Below, in pieces: positions 43,019 to 52,451 of a stretch of DNA of 64,000 nucleotides. Both the position numbers and the translations under genes were made by a program. The notes under the pieces are model-generated. The model saw only the letters and a list, made by a program, of their open reading frames with translations. It was not told the DNA's origin and did not search any database. Numbering within the stretch: the first letter of the stretch is position 1; the number at the start of each line of letters is the position of its first letter. The stretch spans positions 186,001-250,000 of the forward strand of contig NZ_JAJFAX010000002.1 in NCBI RefSeq assembly GCF_019710475.1, written 5' to 3'. This DNA is from Glycomyces sp. TRM65418 (GTDB taxonomy: Bacteria > Actinomycetota > Actinomycetes > Mycobacteriales > Micromonosporaceae).

Positions 43019-46000
43019 CCCGACGCTTCCCCATCGCCCTCGACTCGAACCCCCTTGGGAGCCTCCACGTGCACACCCTCCCGCGGCGGCCCCGCCTCCG
43101 CTCCTTGCTTGCCATGACCGCTGCCGCAGTGGTGACCATGGCCGGGTTGACCACCGGACCTGCGTGGGCCGCTGATTTCCAGCGTGGAGCGCAGACGTTC
43201 GCCTCGAGCCCCGTCTCGGCCGTGGGTGCGGCCGAGTCCGCATTCGATGACAACGCCGCCGACTGGTCGGGCGCTCCCGCCGAAACGGGGGAAGGCGCAG
43301 GGCAGTGGACGGCGACGGATCTGTCATCGGCAGGGTCGTGGTCGCAGGGCGGCTCGTCCGGGGCGTACTCGTACTCCTACTCGATGCGTGTGCCTCCGGC
43401 TGCCGGTCCGACTCCCGCCTTGGCGTTGTCGTATTCCTCGGCTGCGCACGATGGTTTGACATCCGGCACGAACAACCAGGCGTCGTGGTTCGGGGATGGA
43501 TGGGGGTACTCACCCGGGTTCATCGAACGGACCTATACCGGCTGTGCCTCCGAAGCCGAACAGGACGGCAACAACGGCACCGACCAGACCGGGGACCTGT
43601 GCTGGGACGGAAGCTCGCCCTCCGTCACCATGGCCTTGGGGGGCATCAACACCGCGCTGGTTCTGGACGATGACTCCGGGGTCTGGCACGCCGCGGGCGA
43701 TGCGAACTGGCGGATTGAGAAGCTCGGATCGCCGGCTTCGGCTTCCGCGCCGACTTCGGAGCGGTGGAAGGTCACCGGGACCGACGGTACGCAGTACTAC
43801 TTCGCCGCCGAACCGGCCACGACCGGCTCTCGGTGGACGGTTCCGGTGTTCGGCAACCACTCCGGTGAGGCCTGCTACAAATCGGGTGACTTCGCGGGTT
43901 CTCGTTGCACTCAGGCCTATCGGTGGATGCTTGACAAGGTGGTCGACCTCAACGGGAACATGACCCGTTACCTCTACGGCACCGAGACCGGCTATTATTC
44001 CCCAGCGGCTGACAGCGCGAAGGACGCGGTCGCGTTCACCCGTTCGGGCTGGCTCAAGCGCATCGAGTACGGCTTGCGGTCGGACGATCCTGCAGTGCCG
44101 GCGACCGGCCGAGTCCAACTTGTCGCCGGAGACCGGTGCCTGTCGGACTGCTACGACACCGCAGGAGACCCGAAGACCAACAAGTGGCCCGACACGCCAT
44201 GGGACTTGAACTGCGAAGCCGGGACCGGTTGTGAGCAGTACGCGCCGGTGTTCTTCTCCACTAAGCGGCTCGCCGAGGTCAAGACCGAAGTCCGAATCGC
44301 TGCGACAGGTCTGTTCGACACTGTCGACACCTGGAAGCTGACCCATGAGTTCAAAGACTACGGGGACAAATCCCAGGTAGTGATGTGGCTGGCTGCGATC
44401 CGGCACACCGGGCACGTGGGCGACGGCATGCAATCCACGCCCGCGATCGAATTCGGCGGCACGTTCATGCCCAACCGGGTCGAGGACGGCTCGGCCGACC
44501 CGATGATCCAACGGCCCCGCTTGACCTCCATCAAGAACGAGACCGGTGGTGTCACCACGGTCAACTACTCCGCACCCGACTGCGGCGTCGGCGATCTGCC
44601 GACCGTCGGTGAGTCGAACACTCAGCGGTGCTACCCCGCCAAATGGATCCCTGAAGGCACTTACAACGCTGTTGACGCCTACTTCCACAAATACGTGGTC
44701 ACCTCGGTTGCCGAGACCGACACCACTGCCGGTGCCGACACGGTCTGGACCTTCTACGAGTACTCCACAGTCGGAGGCGGCACCAACGTCCTCTGGGCCT
44801 GGAACGACTCCGAATTCACTCCTGAAGATCTTCGGACCTACAACCAATGGCGCGGTTACACGCAGGTGGCGACCCTCGTCGGTGACCCGGCCGATCCCGG
44901 CCCGCAACTGCGGACCGCTTCCCGCTACTACCGGGGCATGGACGGCGAACCACTCCCTGACGGCACCGAACGCGACATCATGCTCACCAGCACCCAGGGC
45001 GATACCGTCGCCGACCATGAGGCGCTCGCCGGACAGGTCTGGGAGCAGATCACCTACGACAACACCACTGTCATCGGCTCCACCATCACCCGATACTGGA
45101 CGAAGAACACCGCCGCCCGCGCCTACGATGGTGGTGAGCTCAAAGCTTGGATGACCGGCCCCAGCCAAACCCTGGCGCGCGCCAAACTCTCCGACACCTC
45201 GTGGCAGACCGTCCGCGCCGACACCACCTACGACGCCCGCGGCCGTGTGGCGACCCTCAGCAACCACGGTGACGTCAGCAGGTCCGGTGACGAGATGTGC
45301 ACCACGACCGAATACATCGACAACACCGAAAAATGGATCCTCAAGGCCCCCTCGCGGATCGAGACCGTCGCCGTTGTTTGCGGTAAACCGGTGTCCAGAC
45401 CCGACCAGGTCTTGAGCGACGTCCGCGCTTACTACGACGGGCATGATTTCGGCGCGGTGCCTACGTACGCCCGGATGACGAAGTCCGAGACCATCGACGG
45501 CTGGGACGCAGGACCGAAGTATGCGACCCTTGCCGAATCCACCTACGACGCGCTAGGCCGGGAGATCACCACGACCGACGCGCTCGGTGCGGTCACCACG
45601 ACCGCCTACACCCCGACGGGCGCCGGTCCGGTCACCGCGGTGTCGACGACGAACCCGCTCGGCCACATCGAGACCATTACCATCGCCCCTGCCTGGGGGT
45701 CGACCACCTCAGCTACTAGCGCGGCGGGCCGTAAGACCACGCTCACCTATGACGAGCTCGGTCGCGCGACGGCCGTCTGGTACCCCGGTCAGGACGCGCC
45801 GACCGAGGTCCCGAACCTGAAGTTCTCGTACACCGTTTCCGATACGGCCCCCAGCACCACGACCACCGAGACGATGATCTGGAATCAGTCCTATCTGACC
45901 GAGATCAAGATCTTCGACGCGCTCATGCGGCCACGCCAGACTCAGGCCGAGACCTACGGCGGGCGCTTGATCAACCAGAGCGAGTACAACTCCTACGGTC

Positions 46001-49000
46001 AGCTTGTCTACTCCTCCGGCGCGAATTTCAACAACGAGTCAGGGCCCACCGGTGACCTCGTGCGGATCTCCCGCTCCAACGACGTCGCCCGCACCGAGTA
46101 CGTCTACGACACGGTCGGGCGGGTCACCGCCGAGCTCTTCGTCGTCAAAGACGAGGAACAGTGGCGCACCACCACCGCCTACGGCGGCAACGACGACTAT
46201 TGGCAGACGACCGTCACACCGCCCGAAGGGACGTCAGCCTCCGGCACGCTCACCGACGCCCGCGGCCTCGTAGTCCAGGCGCTCCAGTACCACGGCAACA
46301 CACCCACTGGCGAGCCAGACCGGACACGCTACACCTACACGCCTGCAGGATTGCTGGAAACCGCGACCGACCCGGCCGGACACCAGTGGACCTTCGGATA
46401 CGACCTGCGCGGCCGCCAAATCACCGCGAACGACCCCGACACCGGGACCACCAGCGTCACCTACGACGACGCTGGACAGCTGCTCTCGACCACCGCCAAC
46501 GCCGGGACTAGCGCCGAGTCCACACTGTCATACGAGTACGATGCGCTTGGCCGCCAGACCGCGAAATGGGAAGGCGCAGTAGACAGCGGTAAGCGTCTAT
46601 CAGAGTGGACGTACGACACTGCCTCCGCGTACGGTAAAGGCGCGCTGCACAAGTCGATCAACTACGTCGACAACCAGGCCTGGACCACCGAGTACCGCCG
46701 CTATGACATCAGCGGACAACCCACTCAGGTCCTGACCACGTTGCCTTCCGCCGCAGGCAGCCTCGCCGGCTCCTACTACGAGGCGTTCACCTACCACCCC
46801 GACGGCAGCATGAAGACCTCCGTTGCCAACGCCACCGCCGGACTCACCTCCGAGACCATGACCTACGGCTACGACTCCATGGGGCAGCCCTCGCGGGTGA
46901 CAGGCAACAGCTCTACCTTCGGCGCGACCCAGATCTACGTTGACGAGGCTCTCTACTCCCCATACGGGCAACTGCTGCAGCTGCGCCTGGGCGATCCCGC
47001 CGACGTCGGAGGCACCTCTGGGCAGACCTGGCAGACCTGGATCTACGAGGAAGAGACCGGCCGCCTCGCTGAGTTCTATTTCGACAAGGTCACCGCCGGA
47101 GAGTTCGACGGCACCAACTACGGCATCGCCGCCCTCTCGTACGAATACGACCAGGCCGGGAAGATCACCTCGATCACCGACCAGCCCGTCCACACCTCCG
47201 ACGCCCTCCAGCCTGAAACCCAGTGCTTCCAATATGACTACCTGAACCGTCTCACCGAAGCATGGGCACAATCAGGGGCGGACGCCTGCGCCGCCATCCC
47301 AACTGAAGAAGCTGTCGGGGGGCCCGGTGCGTATTGGTCCTCGTACGAATACGACCTCACAGGCAACCGCACCGCCGAAACCCGGTGGACTGTCGCGGGA
47401 CGCTTCACCGACACCTACACCTACGAGACCGACAGCCACGCCCTCACCTCGATAGCCACCACCGAGAACGGGCCAGAACGAACCAATTACACCTATAACG
47501 AAACCGGATACGCGACCTCGATATCCCGCGCAGGCGACCTCTCGATCTTGAAGTGGAACAGCTCTGGCCGCCTGGAGACCGTCACCAATGGCGAGAACAC
47601 CACTCGGTTCTACGACGACGCCGAGGGCAACCGGCTCGTCCGCAAGGATCCTGACGGCAGCATCACCGCCTGGGTTGCCGGCTACGAACTCCACTACAAC
47701 GCCGCCGCCAACACCAAACAAGCCATCCGTTACTACACCCACGCTGGCACCGTCATCGCCCAACGAACCGGTCTTGGCGCCATCCTCTTCGTCGCTAGCG
47801 ACCACCACGGCACCGGCCAATGGATCGTCAACGGCAACACCCTCACCGCCACCGTTCGGCGCCATGACCCCTTCGGCAACACCAGAGGCCTTACCCAAGG
47901 AACCTGGCCCGACGACCGCGGCTTCGTCGGCGGTATCGACAACACCACTGTCGGCCTGACCACCCTCGGCGCTCGAGAGTACGACCCCACCACAGGCAGG
48001 TTCGTCTCCGTCGACCCCATCGCCGACTACACCAACCCCCAACAGCTCAACGGCTACGCCTACGCCAACAACGACCCCATCAACATGATCGACGCCACCG
48101 GCCTGTGCATGACAGGGCCCGGCGACACGTACTACTACCCGGGCGAATGCACTAGCAGCGGCGGTGGCGGCAGCGAACCGAGCGGAGGTCCCTCCAGCGA
48201 CCCCGTCGCCAGTGCGACCAGCGGCGGCGGGACGGTCTACGGCGAACAGTACTCATCCGACGAAGGCGGCTGCGTCTACGTCATGCAAGGCGCCGTCGGC
48301 GTCCCCTGCGACATGTGGGAAGGCGACCTCCAAGACCTTGTCGACGAAGTCGAGGAATATTTGTACGATGTCGGCGATGTCGTCGACCCCGTTACCGGCA
48401 TGTACGACCCGGTAACGCTCTCGAGAGCGGTAACCGACCTCTGCTTCGGCGGCGACTACTACGCAAGTGTCGTGGACAACTGTCAGATGGACTACCTCGA
48501 GGTCCTCGACGACCAGCGGATGGCCATTGACCAAGCATGGACGGCCGAAGCTGCCGAACGGAACAATTTGGTGGGGGCACTCATCGCCGACCTCTCCGGC
48601 GGTCCTCTTCAAGCAGGAAGCGCAGGCTTCACTGCACCATGGATGACCGGCAGCATCGGCCTCCAGTCGTTCTTCCGCAACAAGAACTTCCTTAAAAGTT
48701 GCAAATCCTTCGAAGCCGGAACACTCGTGGTCATGCCCGACGGCAGCACCAAGCCCATCGAGCAAATCATGACAGGGGAATCAGTCCTCGCTGCAGACCC
48801 CACCACCGGAGATATCGGTGCCGCAACGGTATCGGCCACGCATACCACGCTCGAACAACCCCGCAGCCTTGTTACCATCGGTATCGACACAAATCATGAC
48901 GGCGAGCCCGACGCCGACATTACTGCCACGGCAGGCCACGCCTTCTGGGCTGCTGAGCGAGAGGCTCGTCATGGAATTAGCGCCCTGCCAGGATGGATCA

Positions 49001-49485
49001 CTGCTGAGAATCTGACGGAAGGAGCCTGGCTCCAGGCTGCGGCTAATAGCCAAGTTCAGGTGGTTTCCACCCAGCAAGACATTGAAGTAACGACTACATA
49101 CAACCTGAGCGTCGCGAATGCACATACGTACTTCGTCGCTGCCGGTGATGTTGATATCCTGACCCACAACTGCGGCGGCAGTGGTTCGGGGCACTCAGCA
49201 TCCTGTACCTGTACCCCAGCGGGGAGCCTCCCCTCAATTCTTAGAGGTACGAATCCGCGATCGACAAATAATGGAAAGGGCACGACCTATGACATCAATC
49301 CTTCGGCCTATGGATTCGACTCCAGGGTTGTTTCCATGAGGGTTATGTCCAGCACTAGCCGTTATCCGAATGGCTACGTTGTCTTCATGAATAAATCCGG
49401 TCAGACTGTTAATCCTCTCACCGGGAGGACGACTACAGGCAAGGCTGACCCATGGGGGCACATTCCCCTGTACCCGGGAGGCTGA
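43015..49485 (+). CDS. RHS polymorphic toxin with Hint domain and variable C-terminal toxin
   Basis: A 2156-aa protein from GTG 43015 (GTGA overlap with the LamG gene). The signal is LLAMTAAAVVTMAGLTTG then PAWAAD. A long RHS/YD-repeat shell follows (TYDALGREITTTDALGAVTT, YEYDALGRQTAKWEG), closed by the core end YDPTTGRFVSVDPIADYTNP and NMIDATGL. Next comes a Hint (intein-like) domain from Cys1896 (CKSFEAGTLVVMPDG) to THN, able to cut at its C-terminal Asn and release the about 105-aa toxin tip (SILRGTNPRSTNNGKGTTYD, KADPWGHIPL). I do not recognise the toxin family. Base composition drops in the last 0.5 kb, as in swapped tips. Confidence 0.88.
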   Translation: MTRRFPIALDSNPLGSLHVHTLPRRPRLRSLLAMTAAAVVTMAGLTTGPAWAADFQRGAQTFASSPVSAVGAAESAFDDNAADWSGAPAETGEGAGQWTATDLSSAGSWSQGGSSGAYSYSYSMRVPPAAGPTPALALSYSSAAHDGLTSGTNNQASWFGDGWGYSPGFIERTYTGCASEAEQDGNNGTDQTGDLCWDGSSPSVTMALGGINTALVLDDDSGVWHAAGDANWRIEKLGSPASASAPTSERWKVTGTDGTQYYFAAEPATTGSRWTVPVFGNHSGEACYKSGDFAGSRCTQAYRWMLDKVVDLNGNMTRYLYGTETGYYSPAADSAKDAVAFTRSGWLKRIEYGLRSDDPAVPATGRVQLVAGDRCLSDCYDTAGDPKTNKWPDTPWDLNCEAGTGCEQYAPVFFSTKRLAEVKTEVRIAATGLFDTVDTWKLTHEFKDYGDKSQVVMWLAAIRHTGHVGDGMQSTPAIEFGGTFMPNRVEDGSADPMIQRPRLTSIKNETGGVTTVNYSAPDCGVGDLPTVGESNTQRCYPAKWIPEGTYNAVDAYFHKYVVTSVAETDTTAGADTVWTFYEYSTVGGGTNVLWAWNDSEFTPEDLRTYNQWRGYTQVATLVGDPADPGPQLRTASRYYRGMDGEPLPDGTERDIMLTSTQGDTVADHEALAGQVWEQITYDNTTVIGSTITRYWTKNTAARAYDGGELKAWMTGPSQTLARAKLSDTSWQTVRADTTYDARGRVATLSNHGDVSRSGDEMCTTTEYIDNTEKWILKAPSRIETVAVVCGKPVSRPDQVLSDVRAYYDGHDFGAVPTYARMTKSETIDGWDAGPKYATLAESTYDALGREITTTDALGAVTTTAYTPTGAGPVTAVSTTNPLGHIETITIAPAWGSTTSATSAAGRKTTLTYDELGRATAVWYPGQDAPTEVPNLKFSYTVSDTAPSTTTTETMIWNQSYLTEIKIFDALMRPRQTQAETYGGRLINQSEYNSYGQLVYSSGANFNNESGPTGDLVRISRSNDVARTEYVYDTVGRVTAELFVVKDEEQWRTTTAYGGNDDYWQTTVTPPEGTSASGTLTDARGLVVQALQYHGNTPTGEPDRTRYTYTPAGLLETATDPAGHQWTFGYDLRGRQITANDPDTGTTSVTYDDAGQLLSTTANAGTSAESTLSYEYDALGRQTAKWEGAVDSGKRLSEWTYDTASAYGKGALHKSINYVDNQAWTTEYRRYDISGQPTQVLTTLPSAAGSLAGSYYEAFTYHPDGSMKTSVANATAGLTSETMTYGYDSMGQPSRVTGNSSTFGATQIYVDEALYSPYGQLLQLRLGDPADVGGTSGQTWQTWIYEEETGRLAEFYFDKVTAGEFDGTNYGIAALSYEYDQAGKITSITDQPVHTSDALQPETQCFQYDYLNRLTEAWAQSGADACAAIPTEEAVGGPGAYWSSYEYDLTGNRTAETRWTVAGRFTDTYTYETDSHALTSIATTENGPERTNYTYNETGYATSISRAGDLSILKWNSSGRLETVTNGENTTRFYDDAEGNRLVRKDPDGSITAWVAGYELHYNAAANTKQAIRYYTHAGTVIAQRTGLGAILFVASDHHGTGQWIVNGNTLTATVRRHDPFGNTRGLTQGTWPDDRGFVGGIDNTTVGLTTLGAREYDPTTGRFVSVDPIADYTNPQQLNGYAYANNDPINMIDATGLCMTGPGDTYYYPGECTSSGGGGSEPSGGPSSDPVASATSGGGTVYGEQYSSDEGGCVYVMQGAVGVPCDMWEGDLQDLVDEVEEYLYDVGDVVDPVTGMYDPVTLSRAVTDLCFGGDYYASVVDNCQMDYLEVLDDQRMAIDQAWTAEAAERNNLVGALIADLSGGPLQAGSAGFTAPWMTGSIGLQSFFRNKNFLKSCKSFEAGTLVVMPDGSTKPIEQIMTGESVLAADPTTGDIGAATVSATHTTLEQPRSLVTIGIDTNHDGEPDADITATAGHAFWAAEREARHGISALPGWITAENLTEGAWLQAAANSQVQVVSTQQDIEVTTTYNLSVANAHTYFVAAGDVDILTHNCGGSGSGHSASCTCTPAGSLPSILRGTNPRSTNNGKGTTYDINPSAYGFDSRVVSMRVMSSTSRYPNGYVVFMNKSGQTVNPLTGRTTTGKADPWGHIPLYPGG

Positions 49486-49508
49486 TCTCCTTGACACCTG
49501 AATCACTG

Positions 49509-50099
49509 ATGAACTCATTCGCGGGAGAGCCACAGGCTCGAGATGAGGGCGGCATTGCGATGCGATCGCCGATTGATCTTGAGCGCTTCACGGAGTTTCA
49601 ACTGCTAGATTTCCGAATGAATTGCAGGAGGCAAATCGCGGGAATTCTATTCGAAGGCAGAATGGCTTTGGATCTCGATGAAGGCGATACCGGAGTATTG
49701 GTCGCTCGGGAAGTGGTTGAGTTTCAATGGGAATCCGAGGTTCGAGTAAGTTCAAGTACGGCATGGAATAGCATAACTGCAGAAATTAGCGATTCCGGCG
49801 ACCTTTTGGCGCTTGAGATGGAGTTTATGCCTGTGGCAAAGCTTCGAATCCTTGCGCGAGCGCTTGGTTTCTTCGAGGTGAAGGCCGATAGACTTTCAGG
49901 TATTGGGATTCCAGATTATGCTGCTTCGGAAAATGAGATCAAATCTGCACTCGTGGATTGGGAAACTCCAGTTGCTGTCGTGCGAAAATACGAGCTATTG
50001 AGTAGAAGCTTAGCTTGCGTTTTAATCTCTGGGCCGTTCCGGTGTGAGACGACCCCGGCGGCCATGATCCGGGCCCGGTGGTCGGCCTGGAGCCCATGA
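49509..50099 (+). CDS. Immunity candidate for the RHS toxin, 3' end altered
   Basis: A protein of about 196 aa from ATG 49509 (ATG 49560 also possible), beginning 24 bp after the toxin gene. It includes SPIDLERFTEFQLLDFRMNC, DLDEGDTGVLVAREVVEFQW and AKLRILARALGFFEVKADR, with AT-rich codons like the toxin tip. After about 50030 the sequence abruptly becomes GC-rich and reads PAAMIRARWSAWSP, unlike the rest, so the native C-terminus may have been replaced by a fused fragment. Confidence 0.6.
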   Translation: MNSFAGEPQARDEGGIAMRSPIDLERFTEFQLLDFRMNCRRQIAGILFEGRMALDLDEGDTGVLVAREVVEFQWESEVRVSSSTAWNSITAEISDSGDLLALEMEFMPVAKLRILARALGFFEVKADRLSGIGIPDYAASENEIKSALVDWETPVAVVRKYELLSRSLACVLISGPFRCETTPAAMIRARWSAWSP

Positions 50100-50183
50100 C
50101 GCCTGGCTCCGAGTTGCAGTCTTCCGCCCGGTGGAGCGACCATCGCGAGCTGACGAGTTCGCGGACCGATTCAGGAGGGTCAT

Positions 50184-50588
50184 GTGGAGGACGAAGAGCT
50201 CATACGGTTCTCCAAAATCGATATGGACGACGTCGACTATGTGGTCAAGATGTTGACGATGGATGAACTTGTTGCGGCTCATGAGCTTGCGAAGGAGCGG
50301 CGTTGGGGAGCCGCTTGGAGTTCAACTGATGCTCTGCGAGCGGAGGTAGATCCGTCCTCCCCGAAGTTCCTCCTCCCTGCCATGAGAAATGCAGCTGGTG
50401 ACATGGAGGTCGAGTCCTTGCGTTGCCATCTCTGGTTTCTCCCTCGCCAGGAACCAAAGCTCGGTCGCGCAACGACCTTCGATATCGAGCCCACTCGCTT
50501 TCGAGGACTTCGCGAAGTTCCCCAGGACAAGGCCTCCGCCGCTTTGAGACTCCTGATCGCCTGGCACCCTCTTTCTGCCACCAGTTAG
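50184..50588 (+). CDS. Hypothetical protein (134 aa), possible second immunity gene
   Basis: From GTG 50184 with AGGAGGG upstream. The sequence contains DDVDYVVKMLTMDELVAAHE, LPAMRNAAGDMEVESLRCHL and FDIEPTRFRGLREVPQDKAS. It is acidic and of immunity-protein size and sits behind the RHS toxin and its first immunity candidate. RHS loci often carry such orphan immunity genes. Family not recognised. Confidence 0.55.
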   Translation: MEDEELIRFSKIDMDDVDYVVKMLTMDELVAAHELAKERRWGAAWSSTDALRAEVDPSSPKFLLPAMRNAAGDMEVESLRCHLWFLPRQEPKLGRATTFDIEPTRFRGLREVPQDKASAALRLLIAWHPLSATS

Positions 50589-50589
50589 C

Positions 50590-52093
50590 TCAACAGGTCA
50601 GCTTGCGTCTTTGGCCTTTGGCGACTGTTGCGGCCACGCGCGGTTGCCGCGGCCCAGGCCGTTGGTTCCGGGGCGTTTCGTCTGCTTGCCCGGGTCATGG
50701 CGGGCGGCTCGGTGACGGTTCTTGGCGCCTTTGGGCCGGCCGGGGCCGGGCCGGGCGGGTTTCGCGACACTGGCGGGGCGGGTGAGTGCGCCGCGGAGGT
50801 TGCGCAATCCTCGGCGGACGCGCCGGGGCGAGCACTGCCCGGGCAGTGCGGGCCGTTCCCAAGGCAGGCGATGGTCGGCGACGAGGCTGCGGGCCAACCA
50901 TAGTTGCAGGTAGACGGCCATCACGATCACTGTCCAGGCGTCGGCGGCGCGCGGGTCGCGGACGGCCGGAACAGTCCAGCCCAGGTCCTGCTTGATGTAG
51001 CGGTGGAGGTGCTCCTGGTCGAAGCGGCGCAGCCAAGCGAACCAGACCGTGTTGATCACGGCCGCTTCGAGATCGGCCCGCGAAATCCACAAGTTCACCG
51101 GATCGGGCCTGCTCTGGCGGGGCAGGTGGTCGACCTCCAGCCGCGCCACGGTCCCTTCGACGACCGGCAGCGGCCCCTCGTGGCCGACCCGCGCCGACCT
51201 TCCGGTGAGCTTCGGGTGCAGGAACCGCCAGAACCGCGACCGGACCTGCCCGTACCGGGCCGAAGACACTGTCACCGCGCCGTCGGGGACCGCCCAGGAG
51301 GCCTCGTTGGCGCATTCGTGCCGCCACCCGTGCCTGGGGTCGGGGCCCGACCGCGCCGGGAGCCTTCGGCTCGCCCCGGCCGTAGTAGACCCGGTCGGAT
51401 CGCACGCGCGAGCACACCACCACCGGCAGGTCGCCAAGCTGCCATGCCAGCCGGGCCGGGTCGTAGCCCGCATCGGTCACCAGGATGATCGGCCGGTCGC
51501 CTTCGGTCCCCTGGCCGGCAGCGACAAGGTCGACCACCACTGCCCGGACCTGCGCCACGGTCGCCTCCTGCACGTCGTCATCAGGGCCGAGACGGCGCGC
51601 TCAGCGGCACTACCCACGAAGAAGCGCCCGGTGTCAGCGACACGACGAACGAGTACGGCCATCCCGGAATCGTCTGGTCGCTGCCCCGCCCCCGCCCATA
51701 GACGCGGCAGAACAACCGCTCCGGGCTGCATGCCGCGTCCGGACGCAGCCACGGCGAGACATCCACCGCCAACACGATATGGCCCCGCATCCGCGGCAGC
51801 GGCTCGGCCAACGCCGCCGACCGGACCGCCTCGGGATCGATCCGGCCGGCATTGACCGCCGTGTACACCGACCCGTGGCCCCGCGTGAACGCATTCTCGA
51901 GCGACATCCCGGGGAGGGAATCGACCTTCCCCTCATGCTCAAGGACGGCATCGGACAGTTCGAACACCGCATCAGCCCGACCACCGATCGCAGCATAGAA
52001 CGCATCACGAAACGCCGACAAAGCTGACAGGTCGCCGGCCGTCCTGGCTTGCCCCGGCTCAGTAGCGGATGCAGTCGCGAACTCTTGTGGCAC
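50590..52093 (-). pseudogene. Decayed transposase related to the 22.9-kb IS
   Basis: Starting at 52093 the frames read NAFTRGHGSVYTAVNAGRID and HIVLAVDVSPWLRPDAACSP; then, shifted at about 51590, LVTDAGYDPARLAWQLGDLP; then, shifted again at about 51330, FAWLRRFDQEHLHRYIKQDL and RRVRRGLRNLRGAL with a basic tail. It is homologous over its length to the transposase at 22939 but diverged and broken in two places. Confidence 0.8.
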
Positions 52094-52451
52094 AACGACG
52101 ATGATGAACCATCGACCTCAGGATGCTTTCAAACACCCTGCAGCGCAAGTTAAGCAGGTTAAAACGCAAGCTGAGTCTCCGAGATCACGTGACCGATACG
52201 ATCCGGCCCGCTCCCCACCACGGGCACCACTGGGTGCGGTGGGAGAGCGGGGGACCATGCCGACGTCTAGAGACTGTGCAGGTTCGGCGTACGTCCACGG
52301 TCCGAGATTCATGGCCGCAGGCTCAGTTGCCAAGTGGACGTAACGCGGACGATCTCCAATCGTTACTGCTCTGAATGACGTTTCGACAGATGCTCTGTGA
52401 CGCCACTTCGTCCAGGCGCATGGTGCTGTCACGCGTGAACGGAGCCTTGAC
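52094..52451. other. 358-bp intergenic region
   Basis: No gene found; probably includes the promoter of the serine recombinase and may hold one of its crossover sites, which I could not identify. Confidence 0.35.

Noticed and set aside
43510-45444. 644-aa minus-strand ORF in the RHS gene
   Set aside because: Antisense to the RHS shell, which shows clear YD repeats.
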